Shown here in pieces: positions 22,384-34,584 of a DNA stretch of 64,000 bases. Positions within the stretch are counted from its first letter, which is position 1, and each line of letters begins with the position of its first letter. Under the pieces are notes generated by a model. The model was given only the letters and a program-made list of their open reading frames with translations. It was not told the DNA's origin and ran no database searches. Position numbers and translations under genes: made by a program. This DNA comes from Impatiens glandulifera. Lineage: Eukaryota > Streptophyta > Magnoliopsida > Ericales > Balsaminaceae. The stretch is taken from the NCBI RefSeq assembly GCF_907164915.1, contig NC_061862.1, positions 6,593,473 to 6,657,472 of the forward strand. Reading direction: 5' to 3'.

Positions 22384-23662
22384 TTAACATGACTTGCCTA
22401 TTTGACAATCAAGAACACCAGCCTGTTGAATCATCTTTGCTATACTTGAAGCAGGTTGAGCAACCATGCTTGAAGCTTTTACATATTTATCAGATGATTT
22501 CTGTCCAGAAGGTGTAAAGAAAGCACCATTCACCATCATATCTCCTTCTGATCTCCAATTCCAATTCTTCCAATCTTCATATCCCAATGGGCTTTCCCGT
22601 TTTGTCACCTGAACAAGAATTGATTCAGTTTCAAATTGATTTGCTTCATTAACAACATATATATACCTCTTTAAGGGAATCATCATCGGACGCGATGAAA
22701 ATATTCCCTTGGCTATTGATAGTTGGATTCGCACTCCCTCCAATTGCATAACTCTTCCAACCAACATACACATTGTTCATAATGTGGAAATATCCATGCC
22801 TGCACCTGCAAACACAAAGGATATATAAGACACAAATCTTTTTCAGAAGCATAAGAAGAATTACTACATACCTGGGCATTCTTTGAACCAGGCCTTCCCC
22901 AAAGTAATTGAAGGCAATCGTGGCTTGCATTCTCTTATCCTCTACAAATTCATCGCTATGACCCATCAACATAACTTCGTTATGATCCAACATGTAGTTA
23001 TTCGATATGGTTATAGCAGTCGATCCAAAAATAGCATCAATCAACCCATCATAACATCTGGCTAAGGTACAATGATCAATCCAAATATCCCTAGACTTGA
23101 ATATGGATATTCCATCTCCATCTGAAACACCCCTCATTCCATAATGAGTTGTTGAATCCCTGACCAAAGAATTCCCAGCAGGTAAACAGTTGTGAATGTA
23201 AATCCCATGTATGATTACATTTGTTACGTTCCATATCGTCACACAAGGTCCATTCGATATCTCAATGTTGTACCCTCTACCATCAATTGTTTTATACGAA
23301 TTCATTACAAGTTCTTCCTTTAACTGTATAGTCATATCTTGTTGAAATATGATCCATAGAGGGTCGTCTTGGATGACTGCGTATCGTAGTGTTCCTTCAA
23401 TTGGGTTGAGAGGATTGTCGTTGTTTGAATCGGTGACAGTGTAGAATTGTCCATCACGACCTCCAATGGCATTGCGACCGAATCCAAATGAACAATCAGC
23501 TAGATGCTTACGATTGGTTTCCCAATTGGGATCGCATCTCCAGCATTCGTCGATTGGGTTTCCTTTCTTGCAAGATGATGAGTTCAATTGATTAGTTGAG
23601 AATGAAAGATGAGTATGAATGAGAATGAAGATCAAGTAGAATGAGATGATGATAGTAGACAT
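22384..23662 (-). CDS. Pectate lyase (polysaccharide lyase family 1), secreted
   Basis: Cleaves de-esterified pectin (polygalacturonate) by calcium-dependent beta-elimination in the cell wall. Exons on the minus strand: 23662-22872, 22805-22667 and 22608-22384, giving about 384 residues. Reading frame is kept across both introns (66 and 58 bp, GT-AG). A signal peptide (residues 1-22, hydrophobic [18 protein letters not shown]) is followed by CWRCDPNW, then [18 protein letters not shown]. Core motifs are [49 protein letters not shown] (calcium ligands) and QRMPRCRHG, which spans the first splice junction and carries the catalytic/substrate arginines. The third exon adds [12 protein letters not shown] and a cysteine-containing tail ending GKSC. 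All key residues are present, so the enzyme looks functional. The exact isoform cannot be assigned. Confidence 0.93.
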
Positions 23663-23719
23663 TTTGGAGAAATTGGTCAGAAATTGAATGAACTAGGGAG
23701 TTGGGATTTTATTTTAATT

Positions 23720-26099
23720 ATAATATGTAAAGTTCTATCTATGCCCATAAGATTTCAATATGTATTGGATTTGGATAAATAGGGAGTGAAAAATTAGGTG
23801 CACGTTTCAATATGTTTGGGGTAAAGCTTGCAAAAGCAGTTGGTTGTTATTTTTTTTTTCTATTTTTTTTAAACTTTGAACAAAATAATCATTATAAATA
23901 TATTAAGCATTATAAATATAAATATATTAAAAGTAAAATAAGATAATATTTTAAAATATAACTTAACTAATTATAACCAAACTAACCCCACTTCGATTTA
24001 TAAATTCGAACAAATTAATTTGTTCAATATGATTTTTCTAAAAAATCTAAAATATTTAATTTCATTATTCATTTTTTTCTTATTGATCACATCATTATAA
24101 TTTTTATCATTAATAAAAAAATACCTACTATTTAAAAAAAAATATTAATTTTCTATTATATTAACACCCTTTCACTATTTTTATTCCAAAAAAAAACATG
24201 ATTTTTTAAAAATCTTTTATGAAAAAAATATATTTAAATAAATCATTAGTTTTTTTTAACCCAATCTGAACAGCCCATACATTTAGATATTTTACATGTG
24301 ATTCAATCTGAATCTATATTTTTATAGATAAGGTTTTGTTTTTTTGTTTGAATTATTTGTTTATCTTTGATTAGGAAAAAAATTATGTTTAAATGTAAAA
24401 TTTGTTTGATTATAATTTTTATATTAGTTTATTACATAACTTTATTTTGTGTTGAATTAAAACGCTTACACACATACACACCATTTTTTTTTTCTTTGAC
24501 TAAGATGTGTTTTAAATGAAGTCATGCTAAGAAGAGAAGAGGACGAGAGAGTACATGGGCAGGACGGAGCTCTAATTATCCATCCACTTACTTTGAAAAA
24601 AAATAACAAATATTTTTCTAAAGAAAAAGGTCAAAAGTGTTCATTATAATGATTGTGAAATCGTAAATAATAATAAGAAATTGAAATGGGAAAAACAAAT
24701 TAATAAAGAATAAACAAAAACAAATAGAACAAGTTTAATTGTCAATAAAATCAAAAAAATTATGTTAAAAAGTTGTATTTTTCGGATTTAAACGAATATG
24801 AGCTTGGTACAGTTGGTTTATATACCACAAAATCGTTGAAGACAAACCATTGCTTTCGATTTATTGGTTGGTTAAAATGTGAGTTATAATGATTTGATTG
24901 GCTCGGTCGATTTTGTTCCTTTGACAACAAAATTATTACTAAATAATACACTTATACTTTTAATTTATTTTGAAAACAAACATAAAAACTAAGTATATTG
25001 TAGAATAAAATCTTAATTCTTAAAATAAATATTTAGCTATTATAACTTGGGACCAATTTATTTATAACTTCTTTTTATTACCGGTTGGTTGGTCCATCGA
25101 TTTGTGTAAATTATATTTTTCTAATTTATGTTTTAAAATGTCCGTGATTGATTATTTAGAATTAGTTATAAATTTCATACATAAAATAAAATATATACCT
25201 CATTTAGAATTTAGGAGATGTTTCATCATCATAGTAAGATTTTAATATATACCTCATTTTGACGAGGTATCGCTTCTTGTATTATTTATTCATTTTTTTT
25301 TACCGATCTCTTTGATTTCACATCTTAACATTGATCATGTGAAATTTTAATAGTTTGATCGTCATTAAGCCGACCAACCGAACCATTGAGTTTGATTTAA
25401 CGATTTTATAAACAATTTAGTAATTCAGTTCGATTTAAACCAGTTCATCAATTTTAATTATACCTCTATTTAATTAACTGTTTTTCACAATAAATGAACA
25501 TGTATTTCTTGTTTCTTAATAAACAAAACTCTCTAAAGTCAATAGAGTTTGTTTTTCTTTTTCAAACAAATTTATAATTAATTCATTAATTAAAGAATAG
25601 AAAATGTTCTCTATGCAGATAATGTCACAATATTGATATTTGAAAATCAACTGCAAAATAAGTACTGAAATTAAAACTCTACTCAGTAAATAGTAGAGTT
25701 CACTTGAATATTCAACTCAAACATGGGCCACTGTCACTCTGCCAGTCTGGGTGGGGTTCATGAGTTTTAATTAATGTGAATTTGATTTATTGTCTAAAAA
25801 TCTAATCTAATAACCAAAAAATAATAATATTATTATTCAACATTTGTATGGGTATTTATATATATAAAACAATTCGGTAGTATGGAAAATTTGTAACTTA
25901 GTGATGGTATATTATCAATGTCTCATTATTTCTTGTCTTCATATCTAGTCTTTATTTTAACTAATTTTATAAGTAAATTAATATTAAACAGTTCTAATAA
26001 CCAAACTTTAAAATCAAAAGGACCAAAGGTCATTATTGAGCATTTATTAAACCTAATGAATGGCAACAAGATGTGGTTGTAATGGAAGAATATTGATGG
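23720..26099. other. AT-rich spacer between pectate lyase and Nudix genes
   Basis: No gene. The part at about 24770-25450 has scattered GGTTGGTT/CGGTTC-type motifs that resemble decayed hAT sub-terminal repeats, but I could not find matching ends. The short frame at 24760-24951 has no recognisable motif. The pectate lyase promoter should lie at its left edge. Confidence 0.45.
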
Positions 26100-27144
26100 T
26101 TAGTTGAGTACTTTAGGACATCGATTCACATAAATGTAGCTCATTTCATCTTCAATGAAAGCCGAGATTATTGGAAAAGGGGTAAAACCCGTATAATTCT
26201 CATCACCAATAGTCTTTGTTTCTGACTTCGCTAATAATAAGCAACCAAGTTCAAACACGTACTTCATTGTCCCGTCGTTCTTAACAAAAGTTTGCGCCCC
26301 GAATTCCTCCAATCCCATCCACTGCCAAGACAAAGAGATTGAATGTGAAATTAAGAAAAGATTAAAGAATAAATTAAAAGTATTTAATTAACCTGGGCTG
26401 CCTCAATTTCCAGTTCTTGCTTCTGAATTTTGAAAGATTTAGCCTTCAAAATGCACAAAAATAATATCTCTGACTTACCAAACAAGGCCTTGTGACTTTC
26501 CCTGTTAAATATAAAACTTATAAAATCATATAATGTGAAATTGGAAATTAAATCAATCTTAATGTTGCCTCAAACCTGAAAGCTACTACATCAACAAAAT
26601 CAGCATCAATCTAGCAATATAGAAAATTCACCAAAAAATTAATTCTCTACAAAAAAAAAAATAAAAATAATGGTAATAATAAATTACCATACCCCGGTTT
26701 CCTCTTTTACTTCTCTTATTGCAGCTCCAACAATATCCTCGCCCTATCCCATAAATAATGATTAATCTAATTAAGAAATAACTGTTTAAATTCCAAAAAT
26801 TATTCGTCGTTACCTCATCCACGGTGCCTGTTGGTATCTTCCAGATACCTTTATCCCGAAATCTACCATTCTTTTCTTGTACAACAAGCAACTGCGTCGA
26901 AAAATAATAATTGATTTGTCAAATTATTAAGAAAATTGAAGTTTAATTTTGTTAATTAGTAACTTAGTACCTCTCCTTTATGGTTGAAAATTATGGCACC
27001 TATACCAAGTCTATGAGAAGCATTGGCAGGGATTGTATTATCTGTTTTAGGAATCCATTGAACAAGCATTAAATATCTAGGCTCAGCATGGTGGAACCAG
27101 AATCCTTCCTGTCCAAATTAATTAATTACAACTAAAATCAATAA

Positions 27145-27185
<41 letters not shown>

Positions 27186-27431
27186 GAAGAGAAATTAAAT
27201 AATTACTACCTTCACCGCAACCTCGACAAGGTTTACATGTTGGATCGGTAGTTTGATCCAAACGCCTTTCTTGCCCTGAATCTTCCAAGTCGATAGTGAA
27301 TATGTAAGAAGATGAAAGAATTTTTCAGCATTCATGGTCTCGGTTATCTCCACTATGACACCTTCGTGATCATCTTCTACATATGGAAGAAGAAGATCGA
27401 GATCGTTCATTTGATTCATCAAATTTCCCAT
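26100..27431 (-). CDS. Nudix hydrolase, plant NUDT2/NUDT10-like group
   Basis: Nudix enzymes hydrolyse nucleoside diphosphates linked to another moiety, such as ADP-ribose or NADH. This plant subgroup is mainly cytosolic. Seven minus-strand exons keep frame: 27431-27210, 27108-26971, 26891-26814, 26743-26693, 26610-26576, 26501-26393 and 26321-26100, giving 284 residues, the usual length. The N-terminal part has WKIQGKKGVWIKLP and EGFWFHHAEPRYLMLVQWIP. After ANASHRLGIGA and LLVVQEKNGRFRDKGIWK comes a complete Nudix box split over exons 3, 4 and 5: GTVDEGEDIVGAAIREVKEE followed by TGI. Then come SHKALFGKSEILFLCIL and EIEAAQWMGLEEF. All box residues (G-x5-E-x7-RE-U-x-EE-x-G-U) are intact. The substrate cannot be read from sequence. 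A TA microsatellite lies in intron 1 (27147-27182). Confidence 0.93.
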
Positions 27432-27689
27432 GAAATATTGTAGTTAGTTCAAGGATATTGGTATTTGTAATGTCAATATGATTGGATATAATTTTATGCA
27501 CTAGTATTATAATGCACTTGTCACAAGTTAGGTCACACAACACTACTATATGTGAAGTCATAATTATGACAAAATTGACTACAAACATTTGTGTGAGTGC
27601 TTGTTTTTATATCTAGTGTAATTACCAAAATGTATGATTCAATTATATGATAGTTTTTTTTTTCATTACTCAAATTTCACTGAGTGTTG

Positions 27690-28162
27690 TGTTTTATAAT
27701 TTCATATTTTTTTTTTATTTCGAATAATACTTACAATCTTCCGTGGGTAATTTGTTGTCTATTCCTTCCATTCGTGTTAGTTATCATTTCTCGAATCCGT
27801 ATTTGTCTTTTTCTTTGCAAGTAAAAGAGATGATGTTGCGGATCTGTAGTTTTATTTTTATTATTTTGATAAAGAGTTTTTGAAATTTATCTTTCATCTG
27901 GAAGCCATTTTATATGTATCTTCTAATGATTTCTATGAGTTTCTTGTTATTTTGACCATATTGGTAAATGATCAATTATCAAAACTTTTTTCGACGTTGT
28001 TTATCAACTTCGGACAAAGATAAATTTCACCGTCACTCAAAATTATGGGTAGAGATTCTTTTAACACTGTTTAATTGATTTGTTCGGCTTACTCTCATTC
28101 ATCACTCATTGTTCTTGAATTCAAATGAGTCCGTCCTTCGAGTTACTCTAAAAAAAATTACG
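27690..28162 (+). repeat. Dispersed repeat, copy B
   Basis: Matches 8700-9185 in the same orientation with conserved order and spacing of islands, such as GGGTAATTTGTTGTCTATTC, TCACTCATTG and TGAGTCCG. It lies upstream of the Nudix gene start, 259 bp away on the far side, and might overlap its promoter. Divergence is substantial. Confidence 0.65.
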
Positions 28163-29395
28163 TGATTGATGAATCATTTCTTTTATAATTTAATCTTTGC
28201 AAATTTGTATTATATACATCTCTAACTTTATTTAGTTTATTTGATATTTTAGACGTTATTTTTTATTATTTATAAATTAATGTTATATATTTTGTTCTAT
28301 ATATTGTTTGTGTGTTTAGATTTTTGAAAATTATGAAATTCAATATACCTGAGTTTTGAGACAATCAAAAGATGTTAGATTTATGAATTCGATTTTGTTG
28401 GATCTTTAGTAAAAAAAAAATGATTTTCCATGATGATATCATTTAGAAAGTAAGGCCTATCAGGACGGATGATCATTATGTACAACTCTTTCATTTTATT
28501 TGAGGTATTGTAGACTACATGTGATCTCTAATTCATGACATCATATACCAACAACTATCCTTGAATTTTAAATAGATTAACTAAAGTTTTAACAAAAACA
28601 TTGGGACCACTGACAATTAAATTATCTTCATCATTCGGTGGACGACATGGAGATAAATAAAAAGAAAATCTTTGAAGAGAAAAGTTATGATATTATCGTT
28701 TCAAATGATTTATGGTTACACGGGTCGCTTCAATATGAAAAATAGATATTTGTTCATGATATGAATTTTTCAATTTTATTGACATATAAATTCTTAAGTT
28801 GTTATTTATTTTTTATTTTTTTATTTTTAATAAAAAAAAATAAAAATAAAAACCTTTTTTGAAGTCACATTCAATTGAAAAGATTTCAGCTTACGTTTGA
28901 TTATCATTATAAATTCACAATTTTGACTCCGTGAAAATGGTAGTAAGATTTTTCTGAGTAACAAACTGACCTTTAGGGATTTTTTTTTTAATCTAGATAG
29001 AAATATTTTCTATTTTATTATAATTTTTTTATCAAGCCACTATTATTATTTATTATTTGTAACTATCAAATTACTAATTTTATTATATTTTTTTTAAAAT
29101 TTAAATTTTAAATATAAAAAATATTTTAATAATTAAACTAACTAAAAACTTAAATTTTTTTTTTATCGAACAAACATCTTTTAATAAAACTAAAAAGAAA
29201 TCCACAAATAACCAAGATCAAACCAGCTCGGGTGGCGGCTTAATTTGACTGGGCAGAGTATTATTTTATCTTATATTTTATTATTATTATTATTATATAT
29301 ATATATATTCAAATATATAATTGGTGATTGAGTATTTTTTTTTTTTTTATTTCTATCGTACCAAAAGTTTCAATATAAGAAAATATTATATACGC
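28163..29395. other. AT-rich spacer
   Basis: No gene, RNA gene or repeat structure that I can support. Confidence 0.5.
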
Positions 29396-29402
29396 GGTAT
29401 AC

Positions 29403-30398
29403 CAGGGACGGATTCAGGATTTAGGACTGGGGTAGGTTTAAAAAAATAATGATTTTTTTTTTTAATAAAATGAGTGTACAAAGGTAAGTTTTATCATTAT
29501 ATATATATATATATATATATATAATTATATATATATATATATATAATGATGCTTAATTTTTAATGTGTCCGGATTGTCGGGTCGAGAGTTGTGGTTAATT
29601 TGGATATATATGTGAGAGTAAATTGATACTTGGGTCGAATTGTGGGTTGACTTGCCCATAAACTTAAAACGGTTAAAAATAAAATTAAAAATATTATAAG
29701 TATTGTTTGAACTTGTAACATAACAAAATAAGTACACCTCTTTAACCAACTAGGCTAATAACACTTTATATTTTAAATTCAACATCAAATTTGATGAACA
29801 CGGTGGTTCATCAATAGTTTTTAATCGGTCATAATTCTCTTTTAACTTTGCGCTATAGATTTCACTATTATTAGTGAGCAATAATGAAAGAATTCTATCA
29901 TATTTATAGAGATAGATGACATAATTCATATGAATATAATTATATAGTAAGTCTCGCCTAAACTACTTTAATGGTAGTCTTTACATTTTCCATTTCATTC
30001 GTAGTATGGGGAAGAAGTGACTCTATAGGTCAAACTAATTGAGTTAAGAAATTAAATTATATCAATTGTTTTAGAGATTGTTCTGCAATGTGAAAGTAAA
30101 TGGATATTTGAGTCGGATTGTTTAGTTGACCCGCCCATAAACTTAAAACGGTTAAAAATAAAATTAAAAATGCTATCACATTTTTACCCAATTTTTTTTC
30201 ACGATTTTTTATATTATTATTCTTGCAAATACACGATATACATGCTAGTTTTAATAATTAGATAAAAAAAAAAGTGAATTATATTGAATTTTTTTAAAAA
30301 ATTAGAAGGTATTGTCAAATTTTGAACCGTAATATTTTTTTTCTTTTTTCAGGGTGTGGGATTAAGTTCACCCGAACCCCTACATAGATTCGTACCTA
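29403..30398. mobile_element. hAT-like element, CAGGGACGGA family, carrying a nested repeat
   Basis: Left end CAGGGACGGATTCAGGAT; right end reverse-complemented TAGGTACGAATCTATG. Flanking GGTATAC is present on both sides (29396-29402 and 30399-30405), a 7 bp match that may be an 8 bp duplication with one change. About 996 bp, non-coding. It contains an inverted copy of the tRNA-related repeat (29548-29815) plus a partial one (30083-30180). The flanks (GCGGTATAC... and TGAAATATTTATATAATACC) look like one older repeat split by the insertion. A second family member lies at 38979-39899. Confidence 0.7.
29548..29815 (-). repeat. tRNA-related dispersed repeat, copy 3
   Basis: Reverse complement of the repeat at 19237-19866. 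It shares a GACTTGCCCATAAACTTAAA-type block, a AAACGGTTAAAAATAAAATT block and the TTAACCAACTAGGCTAATAA (inverted A box) region. A TA microsatellite adjoins it (29496-29545). A partial fourth copy, 30083-30180, keeps only the GGGTCAACC and AACGGTTAAAAATAAAATT part. Confidence 0.65.
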
Positions 30399-30405
30399 GG
30401 TATAC

Positions 30406-32060
30406 TGAAATATTTATATAATACCATTAATATTCCAATTAACGGTATACTACGATTTTTGTACCATCGGTATTATATCATTCATATCAAATAATATTAA
30501 AATTTAATTTTAAAATTTTATATTTTTATAATTAAATTATCATCAAACCTGTTTAGCGAAGAAAATAAATACTGATATAGTTAAACCAAAAATCTATTTA
30601 AAAATAAATAAATTACTAAGAATTGACATTTTGATTTTACTATTTTTTTTTTCAAATTAGTGTTATTTATAAGTATTATATATATTGTTTACCTACTTAC
30701 CATACTTTACTATTTTTGTTCGGAATACTGAAGAAATTGATAATTCCTATATTTGACCGTACTATATTATTACGATATACCGAATGACAATAAAAAAAAT
30801 AAGCAAATAAAGAAAAATAATAAAAGTTATGTGTACAAAACTTAAATTTTTTCAATTTTTTTGTATCAAATTTTATATAAATTATAATGATTATAGCTTA
30901 AGATGGAAGTTATTAAAACTCATCAACTGACTTGTCCACTAGAAATAGAAAATAATATGGATATAACTCATCCAATTTTTATGGTTTGATATAAATTATT
31001 TAAATAATTATAATTCAAAAATATTATATTTTTTTTATTTGTCTCTTAATTTAATTTATTATTTAAAATATTTTGTTTTATATTTTTTTTTATTATATAT
31101 AATATCCTTTAAATTTATTTTACCAAAAAATTATAATCTTTTTAAATTAATTATAAATCATTATTTTCTAAATAACTCAATTAATATTAATAGTGTACAT
31201 CATCCACCAATAATTCCTCTGTAAACTCATTAATTATATAATTATTTAGTGAGGTTTTATTCATCTGTTTAATTAATTAAGTATATTTATGGGAACTAAA
31301 AAATAAGTTAACCCATATTTACTTATTTATTTATATTTTATATATTTGTTTTTTATTTGTAGTGCCGACACTTTTATATATTTTTTTATTGCCGACTCTA
31401 GTTGCAAGCATTATTACTAAATGTCATTTTCCGTGTGGGCAGGGATGATGTAAAAATGTATTATTTTTCCAAGAAATTGAACCACCAGAAAATAAAAAAA
31501 TTTGACATGTCTCAACATTAAGAAGCTAATATTAAAGAGAATAGTCACTTAAATGTCATTACAGTTTTCTCTAATACTTTAATAAAAAAAATTCTCAATT
31601 AAAAAAACGAAGAAGAAGAATAATTTGGATAATTTTGTATTTTAACGAGTTTATTTGTTAAAACTTTTTTATAATTAAAATAATTATATATATATTTTAC
31701 TTTATAAAAAGTAAATATATATATGAAGACATCGACATATAAATAGATATAAATATAACTTATTGTTCCAAACATATATTACTTGGCATTCTAGATTTAG
31801 GTCCATAACTTGAGCTGTAAGTGTCCAAAAATTATAAGAATTTTGTTGGGATGATCTTGAAATTATTTCTAATTTTATGTACAATTACTTTAATTTTTGG
31901 AATGATTTCAGGTTTTAATCATTTTCAATTCTCTCATTAACAAATATACTCCTAAACAATTTCCTATATTATGGATTGTAGAAACATGATTTAGAAATGG
32001 AATTAGGCATAATCTTTAAGCTAGACTAGGAATTGTTTTCATCTCAAAACATACTTCATT
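30406..32060. other. AT-rich spacer with decayed repeat
   Basis: The first 400 bp carry repeated GGTATA/TATACC motifs (near 30450 and 30770), which suggests a decayed transposon interrupted by the hAT-like insertion. No gene is seen beyond this. Short frames at 31039-31224 (+) and 31702-31884 (-) are AT-driven. Confidence 0.4.
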
Positions 32061-33074
32061 TAAGATTTCTTAAAATAAAGTGATGTAAAAATTGGTCTGG
32101 TCTAAAAACTAGCAACTTCGGAGTGGAGACCGTCTATTACCAAAATATCGAGGTCTTTCTCGTACCTAACTAAACACTAAAAAAAAAAGAATATCTAGAA
32201 AGGAGTCAAATTAGGCGGGGACTCATAAACAAAACCCGGTAGAAAATACAAAAGTCTTTAAGGGACCTATTTTTGGGGTCGTATAGAATATGGTGACTCT
32301 GACGGAAATGTGATGCCTGACTCAAAATAAATTGCTAGTTTAGAAAGACGTGACACCTTACAGTCTTACACCACACGAACTTAAAAGAAAACAACTTAAC
32401 GAAAATACCCAAACTTGAAATCAAAACATCATACGCGTATAAACTAAGTAAACCCTAACAAATAATCATTTGGTGGATCACATACTTGCATCGTGACACA
32501 CATTTGGGTAAATATGTTATGAATTTGATTCTCTTTATATTTCTTTGGCGTGCATATCCTGTATCGTGAGTTAAAATGAGAAATCAATTCAAAAGAATGC
32601 ACAGGTCAGATTAAACCGGATTCATGACATTTACCAAATGTTTCCCGCTTCCGTTGTATTAATTCTTAAAGTCTCACCTTCCCACTTTTATAATTATTTA
32701 GAATACTAGACCAACATTTTCAGTCCTAATATTTTTTATGCAACAAAAATATTGTTTTTATAAATACATATTTAAGGAACTATGTGTGACTTGATTCTCC
32801 TATCTTGAGAGATACATAAACAGTCTATTCATAGGTTCAGTCCCATTATAATAAATAAAAATTAACGACGATGAACATGAGAATTTCAATAAATTAGTAA
32901 GAGTAATGTCGAGACTACCATTTGAAAGACTGTCTTGAAAGAAAATCAATTTGTTCCACGAAAAAAGATTTGAATAAAGATATTCAATTAGACTTGTTCT
33001 CGTGTTTTTCTGAATGCTGAAAAAAAGTTAACTCTCAAAGTAAATCTGCGAAGAGAAGCGAAAATATTCGTCAT

Positions 33075-33385
33075 GATTAAGATATTGAAATCACCATTTA
33101 TCGTTATGCAACGCATGTGTTTGGATTCTATCAGATATACCCGTGTTACTTTAAGAAACAAACAAAAGCTCTTGTGTTGGTTAAGGTATTGAAATCACTA
33201 TTACATTATTCACAAAAATATATGTGTATCGATACTACCAGATATACCTCGGTTGCCAAAAAAAATACTTATAGTGGTTGAGATATTAAAATCAACACTC
33301 GTTGTTCACCTAGGCATTGTCTAGATTATAAAAGTAATAACTCGAGTGTATCGATTATATCAGATACATACTGAGTCCAATAAAT
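33075..33385. repeat. Degenerate minisatellite, about 100 bp unit, three copies
   Basis: Units begin ATTAAGATATTGAAATCACC, TTAAGGTATTGAAATCACTA and TTGAGATATTAAAATCAACA. Each contains a GTGTxTYGATTxTATCAGATA-like core, starting about every 98-105 bp. Confidence 0.65.
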
Positions 33386-33769
33386 CTCTTCTCAAAGCCA
33401 AGTGTTATAAAACATTCTCTGAAATCTAAAATGAAATAGAGATGAGATGACCTCTTGATAAACGTGGCTTGATGTGGAAACCCAAAATAAAACATCAAAG
33501 TGGTTGAGGCTCGACCAACTCCTTTGAGAGTTTAAAAGTCAAAACAATTGTTTATACACGAGATTGAGTTCATGATCGATGATTTTAATGAGAAAAATAA
33601 TAAAGAAAATCGGTTTCCACTTAGAGACAATTCAAAAGATGAGGATCAATGCTTAATTCTAAAGAAATTTCGAATCCAAGTGATTGCGATGATTCTTCTA
33701 AGAAAAGAATCAGAAGGGTCAATGTTTCATGTTCAACCCTTCATGAAAAAAAAAACGATAAAAAAGACT

Positions 33770-34125
33770 TTGTCAACATTAGGGCATTTCTAAAAAAACG
33801 AAAGTGATAAAATAACAAATTATAGATTAGGGAAATTTTGTTGGAAAAATGCAACACTATTTTTAAAAAATAAATAAACACTACCCATATATCAACACTA
33901 TGAGAATTTTTTTGAAAAAAAACTTTGTTTCAACACTAAGGGAATTTTTCGAAATAAAAAAAAAAACAAGACACCTTTGTAAACATTGGGGCAATTTTCA
34001 AAATAAAAATAAACAACACCCTATTTCAACACTAGGTGTATTTTTCGAAATAAGAAAAAAATAAACAAGACCTCTATATCAACAAAAGGACATTTTAAAA
34101 TAAAATAATGTTAAAAAAAAACACC
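33770..34125. repeat. Degenerate minisatellite, about 55-60 bp unit
   Basis: At least five imperfect units built on CAACACTAxGGGxATTTTTC followed by GAAATAAAAAAxxAACAAGAC. Each is strongly A-rich. Confidence 0.65.
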
Positions 34126-34584
34126 TCGATTTTAAAAGTCAATAGAGGATCGAATAGTGAGTCCAACATTTGTACTAGAAGATGACATTGCTTGCATGAC
34201 CAACTAGACTGATAAATGCAAAATTTTCAGATACTACCCCTCTAAGAACAAAAGATCGGAGTGGTCATCTATTGGGTGCAAACAAACCCATCTTAGAAAA
34301 AATAGAATATTATTGAATTATGCAAGACACAAGTGACATCTTATAGAACACAAGTCATCTATTTTTGAATTACAAATAAAACCGATCTTAAATTATCACA
34401 TACACCCACATTTTGCACTCTAAATTTATAATTATATTTAAATAAAACTAATAAATTAAATGAAAATTTAAAGGTTTGTTTTGCAGGTTAAGGATATGTG
34501 AATATATTTATGTGTGAATGTCAAACAAGAACTTGACAAGTGACCAAAAACAACAAACAAACAGGGCATAGGCGCATAAAGCAT

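Larger units (their letters stand above)
32070..34350. repeat. Degenerate retroelement-like region with minisatellites
   Basis: This block is less AT-extreme than its surroundings and shows TTTTTGGGGTCGTATAGAAT followed by ATGGTGACTCTGACGG (about 32270-32310). That resembles the LTR/primer-site junction seen in plant Tat/Ogre-type Gypsy elements. It also contains two degenerate minisatellites (33075-33385 and 33770-34125). Only a short charged frame (33548-33793) is open, with no recognisable gag or pol motif. The retroelement identity is a tentative inference; paired LTRs were not found. Confidence 0.35.

Noticed and set aside
24770..25460. Possible further hAT element from GGTTGGTT/CGGTTC motifs
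   Set aside because: No matching ends or 8 bp duplication could be found.
33548..33793. Plus-strand 81-residue charged ORF
   Set aside because: It lies between two minisatellites in a decayed repeat region. No gag or pol motif, and composition is A-driven.
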